NCBI RefSeq assembly: GCF_022397915.1
Contig: NZ_JAKEUO010000015.1
Location: forward strand, 78,532 to 142,531
Direction: 5' to 3'
Source: Vibrio sp. Isolate34
GTDB taxonomy: Bacteria; Pseudomonadota; Gammaproteobacteria; Enterobacterales; Vibrionaceae
Length of the DNA: 64,000 nt
Position 1 is the first letter of the stretch; every line of letters begins with the position of its first letter. The translations under genes were made by a program, and so were the position numbers. Positions 51,931-61,060 of this stretch are shown here, piece after piece. The notes beneath the pieces were generated by a model. That model searched no databases. It worked only from the letters and a program-made list of their open reading frames with translations, and was not told the origin of the DNA.

Positions 51931-54270
51931 ATGATTTCTCGTTGGTTAGTGAGCAGCTTAGGTGTTGTAGGTACAGTGATCAGTTTTCAACTGTTTGCAG
52001 CAACTGCGGCGAAGGTTGATTCATCAGAACACGTTGAACTTGCACAAGCTCATAAAAGGCCAACCGTCGCTGTCGTTCTTGCTGGTGGGGGAGCGAAAGG
52101 TGCTGCCCACATCGGTGTGCTTAAAGCCTTAGAAGAGATGCAGATCCCGGTCGATTACATCACTGGTACCAGTATGGGCGCCTACGTTGGTGGTCTTTAT
52201 GCGACAGGGATGAGCGCTGACGAGATTGAAAGTTTTATTTACACGGTGGATTGGAATCGCGGTTATCGCGACCGCGTTAACCGTAGTGATCGCCGTGTGC
52301 GTGACAAAGAGTATGAAGACCGCTATCAATTGAACACCGACCTCGGTTTAGGTTGGGGTGAGATAAAAGCGAGAAAAGGTGTGGTTCAAGGTCAGAATAT
52401 GTTGCGTATTTTGCGTGAGACCACCGGAAATCTGTCTTCATTCGACTCTTTCGACAACCTTGCTATCCCATACCGTTCTGTAGCAACCGATATTATTAAG
52501 CTCGAAGAAGTCGTTATCGACCATGGTCATCTTGTTGATGCGATGATGGCAAGTATGTCGGTGCCTGGCGCTTTGCCGCCTTATGAAGTCGATGGGCGAA
52601 TGCTGGTTGATGGCGGTGTCACCAATAACATGCCGGTTGATGTTGCCAGAGCGATGGGAGCAGATATCGTTATTGCTGTCGATATCAGCTCAAACTACAA
52701 AGGTAAGGAAGATTTTACTAATTTTCTAGCCGCCGCCGATCAGCTATCCAACTACCTTGTTCGTCGTAGCACTCAAGAGCAGGCCGAGACGTTAACGGAC
52801 GACGATGTGTTCCTACGCCCTGATGTTGGGCTAATGGAAACCACTGAATTTGATAAGATGCCGGGCGCCTATCAAGCGGGTTATGATGCCGCGCGCCAAT
52901 ACAGCGCTGAACTTTCTAAGTTATCACTCTCCAATGCAGACTATCAGAAGTATATCGAGCATAAACAACAAGCTCGAAAAAAGCTGAAACACGGTGATCA
53001 AACCGTTGTTGATAAGGTTATTATCAACAATAACAGCCACTATTCAGATAAGTTGATAGAGAATCGCTTGAACCTCGATTCAGGGCAGATCCTTAAAACC
53101 AGTGAGATTGAATCTCAGGTTAAAGATCTCTACGCATTAGACCGCTTTGAACTGGTCACTTATGAATTTGAAAACGTTGATGGTGAAGATCAACTCGTCG
53201 TTGATGTGAATGAGAAATCATGGGGCCCTAATTATCTCAATTTTCGCTTTTACCTTGAAGATGACTTTGCAACTGATAGCCAATATTCAATAGGTATGTC
53301 TGCGAACTTCACTGATATCAACTCGCACGGTGCTGAGTTAAGAACGAATCTAGAAATGGGTACTGATAAGCTTATTGAGGCTGAGTTGTTTTCTCCTTTT
53401 TTCTCAAGCCAGAAGTTGTTTACCTCGGCGTCGCTTGTTTACAGCAACCAGAAAAGAAATTTACCCGCCGGTGAGGAAGCGATTGAAGAGCCGACCCTCG
53501 ATGTCACGCAAGATTACTTACCGATGACTTACAGAGAGTATGTGGGTGAACTTGCATTGGGTTACCAACCAACATTGTGGCAAGAGCTTAAAGCAGGTGT
53601 TCGTTATACCGACGGTGAAGTTGAGGTTGCTTCATTGCCCTCTCTAGGTAATGGAGGGTATTCACGTATCGGAGGATTCGTTAGTTATCGGTTGGATACC
53701 TTAGATAACTTTAGTTTACCGACGGAAGGTTACTTTGTTGATTTAGAGTATCTTGTCTCTCATGATGACTTTGAAAATGACAGTTCTCTTGGGGATTCTG
53801 ACTTAACCTCTGAGAGTGATACCGTTTACGAGATTTCCGCTAATTTCATGGCGGCACAAAGTATTGAGAAGCATACTTTAGTCGCAAAGCTGGATTTTGG
53901 TATGGTAGAAAGCAAAAACTCTGTATTTCCAATTGATCCGAAGGAGCTTGGTGGATTCCTTAATTTATCCGGTATCCCAAGAAATAGCCTGATCGGTCAA
54001 AACTTGGCTTATACGAGTCTAATCTATCGTTACAAGTGGTTTGAAAATGATTTCGGCCTCTTTAAATCACCATTCTACGTGGGTGCATCCGTTGAACATG
54101 GTGGTGTGTGGTCGAACAATGAACTGAGTCTTGATGAAGCGCCGATGTTCACTGCTGGCTCTGTCTTTGCTGGAGTTGATTCTCCAATAGGGCCGATTAT
54201 TTTAGCTTACGGTAGAACCGAAAGTAACTACGATTCGGTCTACTTAATTATCGGAACGTCTTACAAATAA
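51931..54270 (+). CDS. Patatin-like phospholipase with POTRA and outer-membrane barrel (type Vd, PlpD-like)
   Basis: A 779-residue protein with a signal peptide (about 1-27), a patatin lipase domain (about 45-345), a POTRA-like linker (about 355-430) and a D15/Omp85-like beta-barrel to the C-terminus. The catalytic dyad is Ser81 in GTSMG and Asp227 in DGG, with the oxyanion loop GGGAKG at 52-57. This order matches PlpD of Pseudomonas aeruginosa, a type Vd autotransporter. The same domain order occurs in several vibrios upstream of acnB. Its lipid substrate and whether the lipase is released are unknown here. Confidence 0.92.
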   Translation: MISRWLVSSLGVVGTVISFQLFAATAAKVDSSEHVELAQAHKRPTVAVVLAGGGAKGAAHIGVLKALEEMQIPVDYITGTSMGAYVGGLYATGMSADEIESFIYTVDWNRGYRDRVNRSDRRVRDKEYEDRYQLNTDLGLGWGEIKARKGVVQGQNMLRILRETTGNLSSFDSFDNLAIPYRSVATDIIKLEEVVIDHGHLVDAMMASMSVPGALPPYEVDGRMLVDGGVTNNMPVDVARAMGADIVIAVDISSNYKGKEDFTNFLAAADQLSNYLVRRSTQEQAETLTDDDVFLRPDVGLMETTEFDKMPGAYQAGYDAARQYSAELSKLSLSNADYQKYIEHKQQARKKLKHGDQTVVDKVIINNNSHYSDKLIENRLNLDSGQILKTSEIESQVKDLYALDRFELVTYEFENVDGEDQLVVDVNEKSWGPNYLNFRFYLEDDFATDSQYSIGMSANFTDINSHGAELRTNLEMGTDKLIEAELFSPFFSSQKLFTSASLVYSNQKRNLPAGEEAIEEPTLDVTQDYLPMTYREYVGELALGYQPTLWQELKAGVRYTDGEVEVASLPSLGNGGYSRIGGFVSYRLDTLDNFSLPTEGYFVDLEYLVSHDDFENDSSLGDSDLTSESDTVYEISANFMAAQSIEKHTLVAKLDFGMVESKNSVFPIDPKELGGFLNLSGIPRNSLIGQNLAYTSLIYRYKWFENDFGLFKSPFYVGASVEHGGVWSNNELSLDEAPMFTAGSVFAGVDSPIGPIILAYGRTESNYDSVYLIIGTSYK

Positions 54271-54542
54271 ACATGCGTGTGATAGCTCTTTTTCCGACTA
54301 AATAGGCAAAAATCGTAGGACTTTCGTCTTAACTTGCTATGTTGGTCAAAATGATAAGATTTTAATTTAACGTTAAATTTGCTATTCTACCGCCCACAGT
54401 TTGGCCTCTATGACGCCGCTCATCAATACAAATTGAATGACAAAAATGGCAATGGAGAGCCAAGTTTCCAAGGATGTTCACTTCTTTATTTTACTAACAA
54501 TTATGAAGGGAAGAAGTGGACCGCAATGAGAGGAAAAAAGTC

Positions 54543-57131
54543 GTGCTTGAAGCCTACCGTAAACACGTCGAAGAACGTGCTGCCGAGGGAGTTGTTCCAA
54601 AACCACTAGACGCTGAGCAGGTAGCTGGCCTAGTTGAACTTCTAAAGAACCCACCTCAAGGTGAAGATGAATATATTCTTAACCTACTAGAAAACCGCAT
54701 TCCACCGGGTGTAGATGAGGCTGCTTATGTAAAAGCAGGCTTCCTTACGGCTGTCACAAAAGGTGAAGTATCATCTCCATTAGTAAGTAAAGCAAAAGCT
54801 GCAGAGTTGCTTGGTACTATGCAAGGTGGTTACAACATTGAGCCTCTAGTATCTCTGCTTGATGATGCTGAGCTTGCTCCTATCGCTGTTAAAGCACTGT
54901 CTCACACTCTCCTAATGTTCGATGCATTCTACGACGTAGAAGAGAAAGCGAAAGCTGGCAATGCTGCGGCACAACAAGTACTTCAATCTTGGGCTGATGC
55001 TGAATGGTTTACAGCGAAAGATAAAGTAGCAGAAAAAATCACAGTTAAAGTATTTAAAGTCACTGGTGAAACGAACACCGATGACCTATCTCCAGCGCCA
55101 GATGCATGGTCACGTCCTGATATCCCAGTACACGCAAAAGCGATGCTGAAGATGGAACGTGAAGGCATTACTCCTGATGACCAGGGGAACGTCGGTCCAA
55201 TTACTCAAATTGAAGAACTACAAAAAGATGGCATTCCGCTGGCTTACGTTGGTGATGTTGTTGGTACAGGTTCTTCACGTAAATCTGCGACAAACTCAGT
55301 GCTTTGGTTCATGGGTGAAGATATCCCATTCGTACCAAACAAACGTACTGGCGGTGTTTGTCTAGGTGGTAAAATTGCTCCAATCTTCTACAACACAATG
55401 GAAGATTCAGGCGCACTGCCAATCGAACTGAACGTACAAGACATGAACATGGGCGATATCATTGATATCTACCCGTACGAAGGTGTTGTTCACAAGAACG
55501 GTTCTGTGATTTCAAACTTCGAACTCAGCAAAGTTCTTCTCGATGAAGTTCGTGCTGGTGGCCGTATTCCACTGATCATCGGTCGTGGTCTAACTGGTCG
55601 TGCTCGTGACTCTCTAGGTCTAGCTGAAACGGATATGTTTGCTAAACCAATTGATCCTTCTGCTTCTGATAAAGGTTATACGCTTGCTCAGAAGATGGTA
55701 GGTAAAGCATGTGGTGTTGAAGGCGTTCGCGCTGGTCAGTACTGTGAGCCGAAGATGACAACCGTAGGTTCTCAAGATACTACAGGTCCTATGACACGTG
55801 ATGAGCTTAAAGACCTTGCATGTCTTGGCTTCTCTGCTGATTTAGTGATGCAGTCTTTTTGCCACACGTCGGCATACCCGAAACCTGTTGATGTAAACAC
55901 TCACCATACGCTACCTGATTTCATCATGAACCGTGCGGGTGTTTCACTGCGTCCGGGTGATGGTGTTATCCACTCATGGCTAAACCGTATGCTTCTTCCT
56001 GATACTGTTGGTACAGGTGGTGACTCGCATACTCGTTTCCCATTAGGTATTTCGTTCCCTGCGGGGTCAGGCCTAGTCGCATTCGCGGCAGCAACGGGTG
56101 TTATGCCACTTGATATGCCTGAATCTATCTTGGTTCGTTTTAAAGGCGAAATGCAGCCAGGTATCACGCTACGTGACCTAGTACACGCGATTCCTCTATA
56201 CGGTATCAAGCAAGGTCTACTGACTGTAGAAAAAGCAGGTAAGATCAACGAATTCTCTGGTCGTGTACTAGAAATTGAAGGTGTTGAGCACCTATCTGTT
56301 GAGCAAGCATTTGAACTTTCTGATGCATCTGCTGAGCGTTCTGCAGCTGGTTGTACGGTTAAGCTTTCTGAAGAGTCTATCTCTGAGTACTTGAACTCGA
56401 ACATCGTGATGCTTAAGTGGATGATCGCTGAAGGCTACGGTGATGTTCGTACTATCGAACGTCGTATTACAGCTATGGAAGAGTGGCTAGCTAACCCTGA
56501 GTTACTGTCTGCTGATTCAGATGCTGAATACGCTCACGTTATTGAGATCGACCTTGCTGACATCGATCAACCAATCCTATGTGCTCCAAACGATCCAGAT
56601 GATGCTCGTCTTCTTTCTGACGTTCAAGGTACTGAGATTCAAGAAGTGTTCATCGGTTCTTGTATGACGAACATCGGTCACTTCCGTGCTGCAGGTAAGA
56701 TGCTTGAAGAGTTCAATGGCTCTCTAAACACTCGCCTATGGGTTGCTCCGCCAACTAAGATGGATAAAGACCAGCTGACAGAAGAAGGCTACTACGGTAT
56801 CTTCGGCCGTGCTGGGGTTCGTATCGAAACTCCGGGCTGTTCACTGTGTATGGGTAACCAAGCACGTGTTGCAGACAAGTCGACAGTAATGTCTACGTCT
56901 ACTCGTAACTTCCCGAACCGTTTGGGTACTGGTGCGAATGTTTACCTAGCTTCTGCTGAACTTTCTGCAGTTGGTGCGATTCTTGGTCGTATCCCAACGA
57001 AAGAAGAGTACCTTGAGTACGCAGAGAAGATTAATGCAACGGCTGCAGATACATACCGCTACCTGAACTTCCATAAAATGGGTCAGTACACGGAAAAAGC
57101 AGATACAGTTATCTTCCAAGAGCCAGCATAA
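54543..57131 (+). CDS. acnB: Aconitate hydratase B
   Basis: The main TCA-cycle aconitase, a [4Fe-4S] enzyme that interconverts citrate and isocitrate; apo-AcnB can bind mRNA in E. coli. I chose GTG at 54543: the protein then begins MLEAYRKHVEERAAEG, as in relatives, and GAGAGGAAA lies upstream. Length is 862 residues. A GTG at 54516 would add 9 residues. The cluster cysteines fit GSCMTN near 711 and CSLCMGN near 770-776. It is followed by a terminator and yacL. Confidence 0.97.
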   Translation: MLEAYRKHVEERAAEGVVPKPLDAEQVAGLVELLKNPPQGEDEYILNLLENRIPPGVDEAAYVKAGFLTAVTKGEVSSPLVSKAKAAELLGTMQGGYNIEPLVSLLDDAELAPIAVKALSHTLLMFDAFYDVEEKAKAGNAAAQQVLQSWADAEWFTAKDKVAEKITVKVFKVTGETNTDDLSPAPDAWSRPDIPVHAKAMLKMEREGITPDDQGNVGPITQIEELQKDGIPLAYVGDVVGTGSSRKSATNSVLWFMGEDIPFVPNKRTGGVCLGGKIAPIFYNTMEDSGALPIELNVQDMNMGDIIDIYPYEGVVHKNGSVISNFELSKVLLDEVRAGGRIPLIIGRGLTGRARDSLGLAETDMFAKPIDPSASDKGYTLAQKMVGKACGVEGVRAGQYCEPKMTTVGSQDTTGPMTRDELKDLACLGFSADLVMQSFCHTSAYPKPVDVNTHHTLPDFIMNRAGVSLRPGDGVIHSWLNRMLLPDTVGTGGDSHTRFPLGISFPAGSGLVAFAAATGVMPLDMPESILVRFKGEMQPGITLRDLVHAIPLYGIKQGLLTVEKAGKINEFSGRVLEIEGVEHLSVEQAFELSDASAERSAAGCTVKLSEESISEYLNSNIVMLKWMIAEGYGDVRTIERRITAMEEWLANPELLSADSDAEYAHVIEIDLADIDQPILCAPNDPDDARLLSDVQGTEIQEVFIGSCMTNIGHFRAAGKMLEEFNGSLNTRLWVAPPTKMDKDQLTEEGYYGIFGRAGVRIETPGCSLCMGNQARVADKSTVMSTSTRNFPNRLGTGANVYLASAELSAVGAILGRIPTKEEYLEYAEKINATAADTYRYLNFHKMGQYTEKADTVIFQEPA

Positions 57132-57157
57132 CCGCTGACTGATTGAGTAACTTGCTG

Positions 57158-57189
57158 AACGCCTTCTATTCGTAGAAGGCGTTTTTTTA
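57158..57189 (+). terminator. Terminator of acnB
   Basis: AACGCCTTCTA and TAGAAGGCGTT form an 11-bp stem with a TTCG loop, then seven T residues. Confidence 0.93.
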
Positions 57190-57290
57190 TGTCTACATGT
57201 TCGGCGACGAGCGACTCGATCTCTTGATGACTTCGCTATATACTCTCGCCTCATTTTTAACCCTGTCTGCAGTTACTGCGTGGAGCCACT

Positions 57291-57659
57291 ATGGAATTCG
57301 AATTTACAAGAAACACTCTAATGGGTGAGTACTACGTGAAATGCAGCATGGGACACGAGATCGTTGGCCGCTGGTTACAAGAAGAGATCGGTAAAGATAA
57401 GCAGAAACTGGATCATGTGATGGCGCTTATTGAGCAATCTCGACAGGATCTGAGTAATGAAGTGACCTTGCTTGGTAAAGAGATCAGTTTAGCGATCAAT
57501 GAAGACGAAGTGACGATTCAAGAAAACGTACTTGGCCACGAGCAAGAGATGGAAGAAGGCAGTGAGTTCGACTTTTATAACTGCGAGAGCCAAGCAAGCT
57601 GTGGAATCGATGACTTCGAGCTACTGATTGAGCGTTGGATGGAGTTTCTAGGTTACTAG
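57291..57659 (+). CDS. yacL: YacL/UPF0231 family protein
   Basis: A 122-residue acidic cytosolic protein of unknown function. It matches the YacL family (about 120 residues) that is encoded next to acnB in enterobacteria and vibrios. MEFEFTRNTLMGEYYVKCSMGHE is the conserved N-terminal region (first 20 residues shown in parts), and there are no membrane segments. The ATG has GGAG upstream. Confidence 0.92.
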   Translation: MEFEFTRNTLMGEYYVKCSMGHEIVGRWLQEEIGKDKQKLDHVMALIEQSRQDLSNEVTLLGKEISLAINEDEVTIQENVLGHEQEMEEGSEFDFYNCESQASCGIDDFELLIERWMEFLGY

Positions 57660-57759
57660 TCTTTGATTTTCTAAGCTCGATATTCTGTTTCTATTTTTAG
57701 CTTTGAAGACCTTGTTGCCCAAAACTGGAGCAACAATAGTGCAACGCATTAAGATAGTG

Positions 57760-57792
57760 AAAAGGCCGCACCATATTGGTGCGGCCTTTTTT
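57760..57792 (+). terminator. Terminator of yacL
   Basis: AAAAGGCCGCACC and GGTGCGGCCTTTTTT form a 13-bp stem with a 5-base loop and a T-run. The core of this hairpin is also an NtrC-like site (57768-57782). Confidence 0.93.
57768..57782. promoter_or_regulatory. Candidate NtrC enhancer site within the yacL terminator
   Basis: GCACCATATTGGTGC fits the NtrC pattern GCACCA, three bases, TGGTGC exactly. Its centre is 84 bases upstream of the -12 element of the sigma-54 promoter of glnK, a usual enhancer distance. The terminator stem itself is the operator, so it may do both jobs. Confidence 0.6.
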
Positions 57793-57845
57793 GTTATTGC
57801 GGCTTTATTATTTCTATATTCTTTAAAATCAATAGTTTAACTTTT

Positions 57846-57860
57846 TGGCACGCTACTTGG
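57846..57860 (+). promoter_or_regulatory. Sigma-54 promoter of glnK-amtB
   Basis: TGGCAC, five bases, TTGG (57846-57851 and 57857-57860). The -24 element is perfect. The -12 element is TTGG instead of TTGC, one change. Transcription would start near 57872, 38 bases before the ATG. Confidence 0.6.
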
Positions 57861-57909
57861 ATTGTAATAAGAGAATTAACGGATTAAGTGAAGAATTTAA
57901 GGAACGAAT

Positions 57910-58248
57910 ATGAAACTAATAAATGCCATTGTTAAGCCATTCAAATTAGATGATGTACGTGAAGCACTCTCTGATGTGGGTATTGAAGGTATGACGGTCT
58001 CTGAAGTGAAAGGCTTTGGTCGTCAGAAAGGACACACTGAATTGTACCGTGGTGCGGAATACCAAGTAGATTTCCTACCAAAGGTAAAACTAGAGATAGC
58101 TACTCAAGCTGAAAATGTTGACCGAGTTGTTGAAGCGATTAGCCAAGCGGCACACACCGGAAAAATCGGCGATGGCAAAATTTTTGTGTATGACCTAAGC
58201 CAAGCCGTACGAATTCGTACTGGTGAAATGGATGCTGAAGCACTTTAA
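57910..58248 (+). CDS. glnK: Nitrogen regulatory PII protein GlnK
   Basis: A 112-residue trimeric PII protein that senses 2-oxoglutarate, ATP and glutamine state and plugs AmtB when nitrogen is plentiful. The T-loop has Tyr51 (ELYRGAEYQVDF), the site uridylylated by GlnD. Pairing with amtB marks it as the GlnK type. AAGGAACG lies upstream of the ATG. Confidence 0.96.
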   Translation: MKLINAIVKPFKLDDVREALSDVGIEGMTVSEVKGFGRQKGHTELYRGAEYQVDFLPKVKLEIATQAENVDRVVEAISQAAHTGKIGDGKIFVYDLSQAVRIRTGEMDAEAL

Positions 58249-58275
58249 AGAATTACAAGGACTGGAGACTTTAAT

Positions 58276-59505
58276 ATGGAACTTACAACAACAGTAACGG
58301 AACTACGTTACGCACTAGACACTTTTTTCTTCCTCATTTCAGGTGCGTTAGTAATGTGGATGGCAGCAGGCTTCGCGATGTTAGAAGCTGGCCTAGTTCG
58401 TTCAAAGAACACCACAGAAATTTTAACTAAGAACATCTGCTTGTACGCGATTGCTTGTACTGCTTTCTTAGTTGTTGGTTACAACATTATGTATGTGGAT
58501 AACGGTGAAGGCGGTTGGTTGCCATCATTCGGTACTCTGATTGGTACTCAAGGTGAAGGTGCAGACCACTCTTTAGAATCAGACTTCTTCTTCCAGGTAG
58601 TATTCGTTGCAACAGCAATGTCTGTGGTATCTGGTGCGGTTGCTGAGCGTATGAAGCTTTGGTCATTCCTAATCTTCTCAGTAGTACTAACAGCGTTCAT
58701 TTACCCTGTTGAAGGTTACTGGACTTGGGGCGGTGGTTTCCTATCAGAAGCTGGTTTCAGTGACTTTGCTGGTTCAGGTATTGTACACATGGCTGGTGCG
58801 GCAGCTGCGTTAGCAGGTGTTCTACTGCTAGGTGCTCGTAAAGGTAAATACGGTAAGAACGGTGAAATCTACCCGATTCCTGGTTCAAACATGCCGCTTG
58901 CAACACTAGGTACATTTATCCTTTGGTTCGGTTGGTTCGGTTTCAACGGCGGTTCTCAACTAATGGTTTCAGATTTCGAGAACGCGACAGCAGTGGGGCA
59001 AATCTTCCTTAACACTAACGCAGCAGCAGCAGCGGGTGCAATCGCAGCACTACTAGTATGTAAAACAACTTGGGGTAAAGCAGACCTAACAATGATTCTT
59101 AACGGCGCATTAGCTGGCCTAGTAGCAATCACTGCAGACCCTCTATCACCATCACCTCTATTCGCAGTAGCAATTGGTTCGGTATCTGGCGCATTGGTTG
59201 TATTCAGCATCATCGCTCTAGACAAAGCTAAGATTGATGATCCAGTAGGTGCTATTTCAGTACACGGTGTGTGTGGTTTCTTCGGTCTAATGGCTGTGCC
59301 ACTAAGCAACGCTGATGCAACATTCGGTGCTCAACTACTAGGTGCTGCAGTAATCTTTGCTTGGGTATTTGGTGCGAGCCTAGCGGTATGGGCTGTGCTT
59401 AAAGCAACAATCGGTATCCGAGTTACTGAAGACGAGGAACTGGAAGGTATGGACATGCACGATTGTGGTGTTGGCGCTTACCCTGAGTTTGTATCAGTAA
59501 AATAA
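58276..59505 (+). CDS. amtB: Ammonium transporter AmtB
   Basis: A trimeric inner membrane channel for ammonia/ammonium with 11 membrane segments in 409 residues. The twin histidines fit SGIVHMAG near 172 and SVHGVCGFFG near 331. The ATG lies 28 bases after glnK, with AAGGACTGGAG upstream. A terminator follows. Confidence 0.97.
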   Translation: MELTTTVTELRYALDTFFFLISGALVMWMAAGFAMLEAGLVRSKNTTEILTKNICLYAIACTAFLVVGYNIMYVDNGEGGWLPSFGTLIGTQGEGADHSLESDFFFQVVFVATAMSVVSGAVAERMKLWSFLIFSVVLTAFIYPVEGYWTWGGGFLSEAGFSDFAGSGIVHMAGAAAALAGVLLLGARKGKYGKNGEIYPIPGSNMPLATLGTFILWFGWFGFNGGSQLMVSDFENATAVGQIFLNTNAAAAAGAIAALLVCKTTWGKADLTMILNGALAGLVAITADPLSPSPLFAVAIGSVSGALVVFSIIALDKAKIDDPVGAISVHGVCGFFGLMAVPLSNADATFGAQLLGAAVIFAWVFGASLAVWAVLKATIGIRVTEDEELEGMDMHDCGVGAYPEFVSVK

Positions 59506-59547
59506 TCAACAGTCGTCGCCTAATCTGAATGGGTTAGGTTGGACAAA

Positions 59548-59581
59548 CAAAGCCCCGCAACTCTTGTTGCGGGGCTTTGTT
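59548..59581 (+). terminator. Terminator of glnK-amtB
   Basis: CAAAGCCCCGCAA and TTGCGGGGCTTTG form a perfect 13-bp stem with a 6-base loop; the T-run is short. Confidence 0.9.
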
Positions 59582-59728
59582 GTATTTACGGTTGCACAAT
59601 ATATAAACATGAGCTTTGCAGTTAGGCTCATTGTTTAAGGGGGATGACAAGACACAAATGTTGAAATGGTTTGTTACAAAAGTGATGGTTTTAATGGTCT
59701 GAGTAGACGAGTTTTTTGTCGGTTGTCA

Positions 59729-59756
59729 TTGTAATTATGTTAATGATGAATATAAT
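59729..59756 (+). promoter_or_regulatory. Candidate promoter of fbpA
   Basis: TTGTAA (59729-59734), a 16-base spacer and TATAAT (59751-59756). Transcription would start near 59763, just upstream of the Fur-like site. Confidence 0.5.
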
Positions 59757-59765
59757 AACGCAACT

Positions 59766-59784
59766 GATAGACATTATCATTTCG
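59766..59784. promoter_or_regulatory. Candidate Fur box
   Basis: GATAGACATTATCATTTCG matches the 19-bp Fur box at 12 of 19 positions and overlaps the expected start of transcription. Further AT-rich Fur-like halves (TTAATGATGAAT) lie just upstream. Confidence 0.5.
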
Positions 59785-59801
59785 ATATAAAGGATTTTAC
59801 A

Positions 59802-60815
59802 ATGAAGAAACTGCTAACACTTTCAGCTCTAGCGTGTAGTGTAATTGCCCCGACAGCAATGGCTGCGGAAGAAGTAAACGTCTACTCTTACCGTCAACCT
59901 TTCCTTGTTGAGCCAATGTTCAAAGAGTTCACAAAAGAGACTGGCATTAAAGTAAACGTTAAGTTTGCTAAAAAAGGTTTAGCAGAGAAGTTAGCTCAAG
60001 AGGGTGAATACAGCCCAGCTGACGTTGTCTTAACTGTAGATATCAGCCGTCTATCTGAACTAACTAAGCAAGGTCTAGTTCAATCAGTAGAGAGCGATGT
60101 ACTTGAAAAGAACATCCCTGCTCAATACCAAGATACAGATAACGAGTGGTTCGCTCTAACAACTCGTACACGTAGCGTTTATTCTTCACGTGACCGTGTT
60201 GGTCGTCTAGGTGAAGAGTTCACTTACGAAGATCTAACTAAGCCTGAATTTAAAGGCAAAATCTGTACTCGTAGCGGTAAGCACCCATACAATGTTTCTC
60301 TGGTCTCTTCTATGATTGCTCACAAAGGTGAAGCTGAAACGAAAGAATGGTTAGAAGGCGTAAAAGCAAACCTAGCACGTAAGCCGCAAGGCAACGACCG
60401 CGCGCAAGTTAAAGCGATTAAAGAAGGTCTATGTGATGTTGCTCTTGGTAACAGCTACTACCTAGGTAAGATGGTTAACGATAAAGAGCAAAAAGCTTGG
60501 GCTGACTCTGTTTACATTAACTTCCCTAACCAAGAAACAACGGGTACTCACGTAAACATTTCTGGTATGGCAATGGCTAAATACTCTCCAAATGAAGAGA
60601 ATGCCGTTAAGCTGATGGAATTCCTATCTGGTAACACAGCACAAAGCATGTACGCAGAAGTGAACTACGAATACCCAGTGAAAGCAGACGTTAAACCTTC
60701 TGAGCTTGTTGCTTCATGGGGTGAGTTCAAAGCGGATACTATTTCTCTAGATGAAATTGCAAACCACCACGCGGCTGCAATCAAGCTATTAGACGAAGTT
60801 AAGTTCGATCTATAA
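59802..60815 (+). CDS. fbpA: Ferric iron ABC transporter, periplasmic binding protein
   Basis: A 337-residue iron-binding protein of the FbpA/FutA (transferrin-like) type. The signal peptide is cut after residue 21 (AMA/AEE). Tyrosine-rich segments VNVYSYRQPF near 24-33 and LGNSYYLGK near 218-226 fit the ferric-binding residues of the family. AAAGGAT precedes the ATG. It is separated from fbpBC by 245 bases with a terminator-like hairpin, so it may be made in excess over the membrane subunits. Confidence 0.93.
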   Translation: MKKLLTLSALACSVIAPTAMAAEEVNVYSYRQPFLVEPMFKEFTKETGIKVNVKFAKKGLAEKLAQEGEYSPADVVLTVDISRLSELTKQGLVQSVESDVLEKNIPAQYQDTDNEWFALTTRTRSVYSSRDRVGRLGEEFTYEDLTKPEFKGKICTRSGKHPYNVSLVSSMIAHKGEAETKEWLEGVKANLARKPQGNDRAQVKAIKEGLCDVALGNSYYLGKMVNDKEQKAWADSVYINFPNQETTGTHVNISGMAMAKYSPNEENAVKLMEFLSGNTAQSMYAEVNYEYPVKADVKPSELVASWGEFKADTISLDEIANHHAAAIKLLDEVKFDL

Positions 60816-60824
60816 TTTATTATG

Positions 60825-60892
60825 ATAGGCTTCGGCCTATGTAAAATGACAACCTCAAGTCGCCATTTTGGCTACTTGGGGTTGTTTGTTAT
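60825..60892 (+). terminator. Hairpins between fbpA and fbpB
   Basis: A short stem ATAGGC-TTCG-GCCTAT (60825-60840) is followed by a longer imperfect one, CAACCTCAAGT with ACTTGGGGTTG (60850-60884), then TTTGTT. It could cut down transcription into fbpBC. Confidence 0.65.
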
Positions 60893-61060
60893 TGGAAAAT
60901 CACTTTTTGATACAAAGCACCCCGTTGATCCCTTGAGTTATTAGCATCTCACCTTGAAGTCATTAGAGTATATGGGTATAAATAACCCCCACCATTAAAA
61001 GGATATGAGATGTATTTGCAAATGCATTTGTGTTTCATTAAGCCTCGTTGTAGTTAGGCG

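Noticed and set aside
54379..54609. Small open frame before acnB
   Set aside because: It overlaps the acnB start in another frame and has no ribosome site or conserved sequence.
55901..56404. Open frame of 167 codons on the minus strand within acnB
   Set aside because: It lies antisense to strongly conserved AcnB coding sequence and has no recognisable family or ribosome site.
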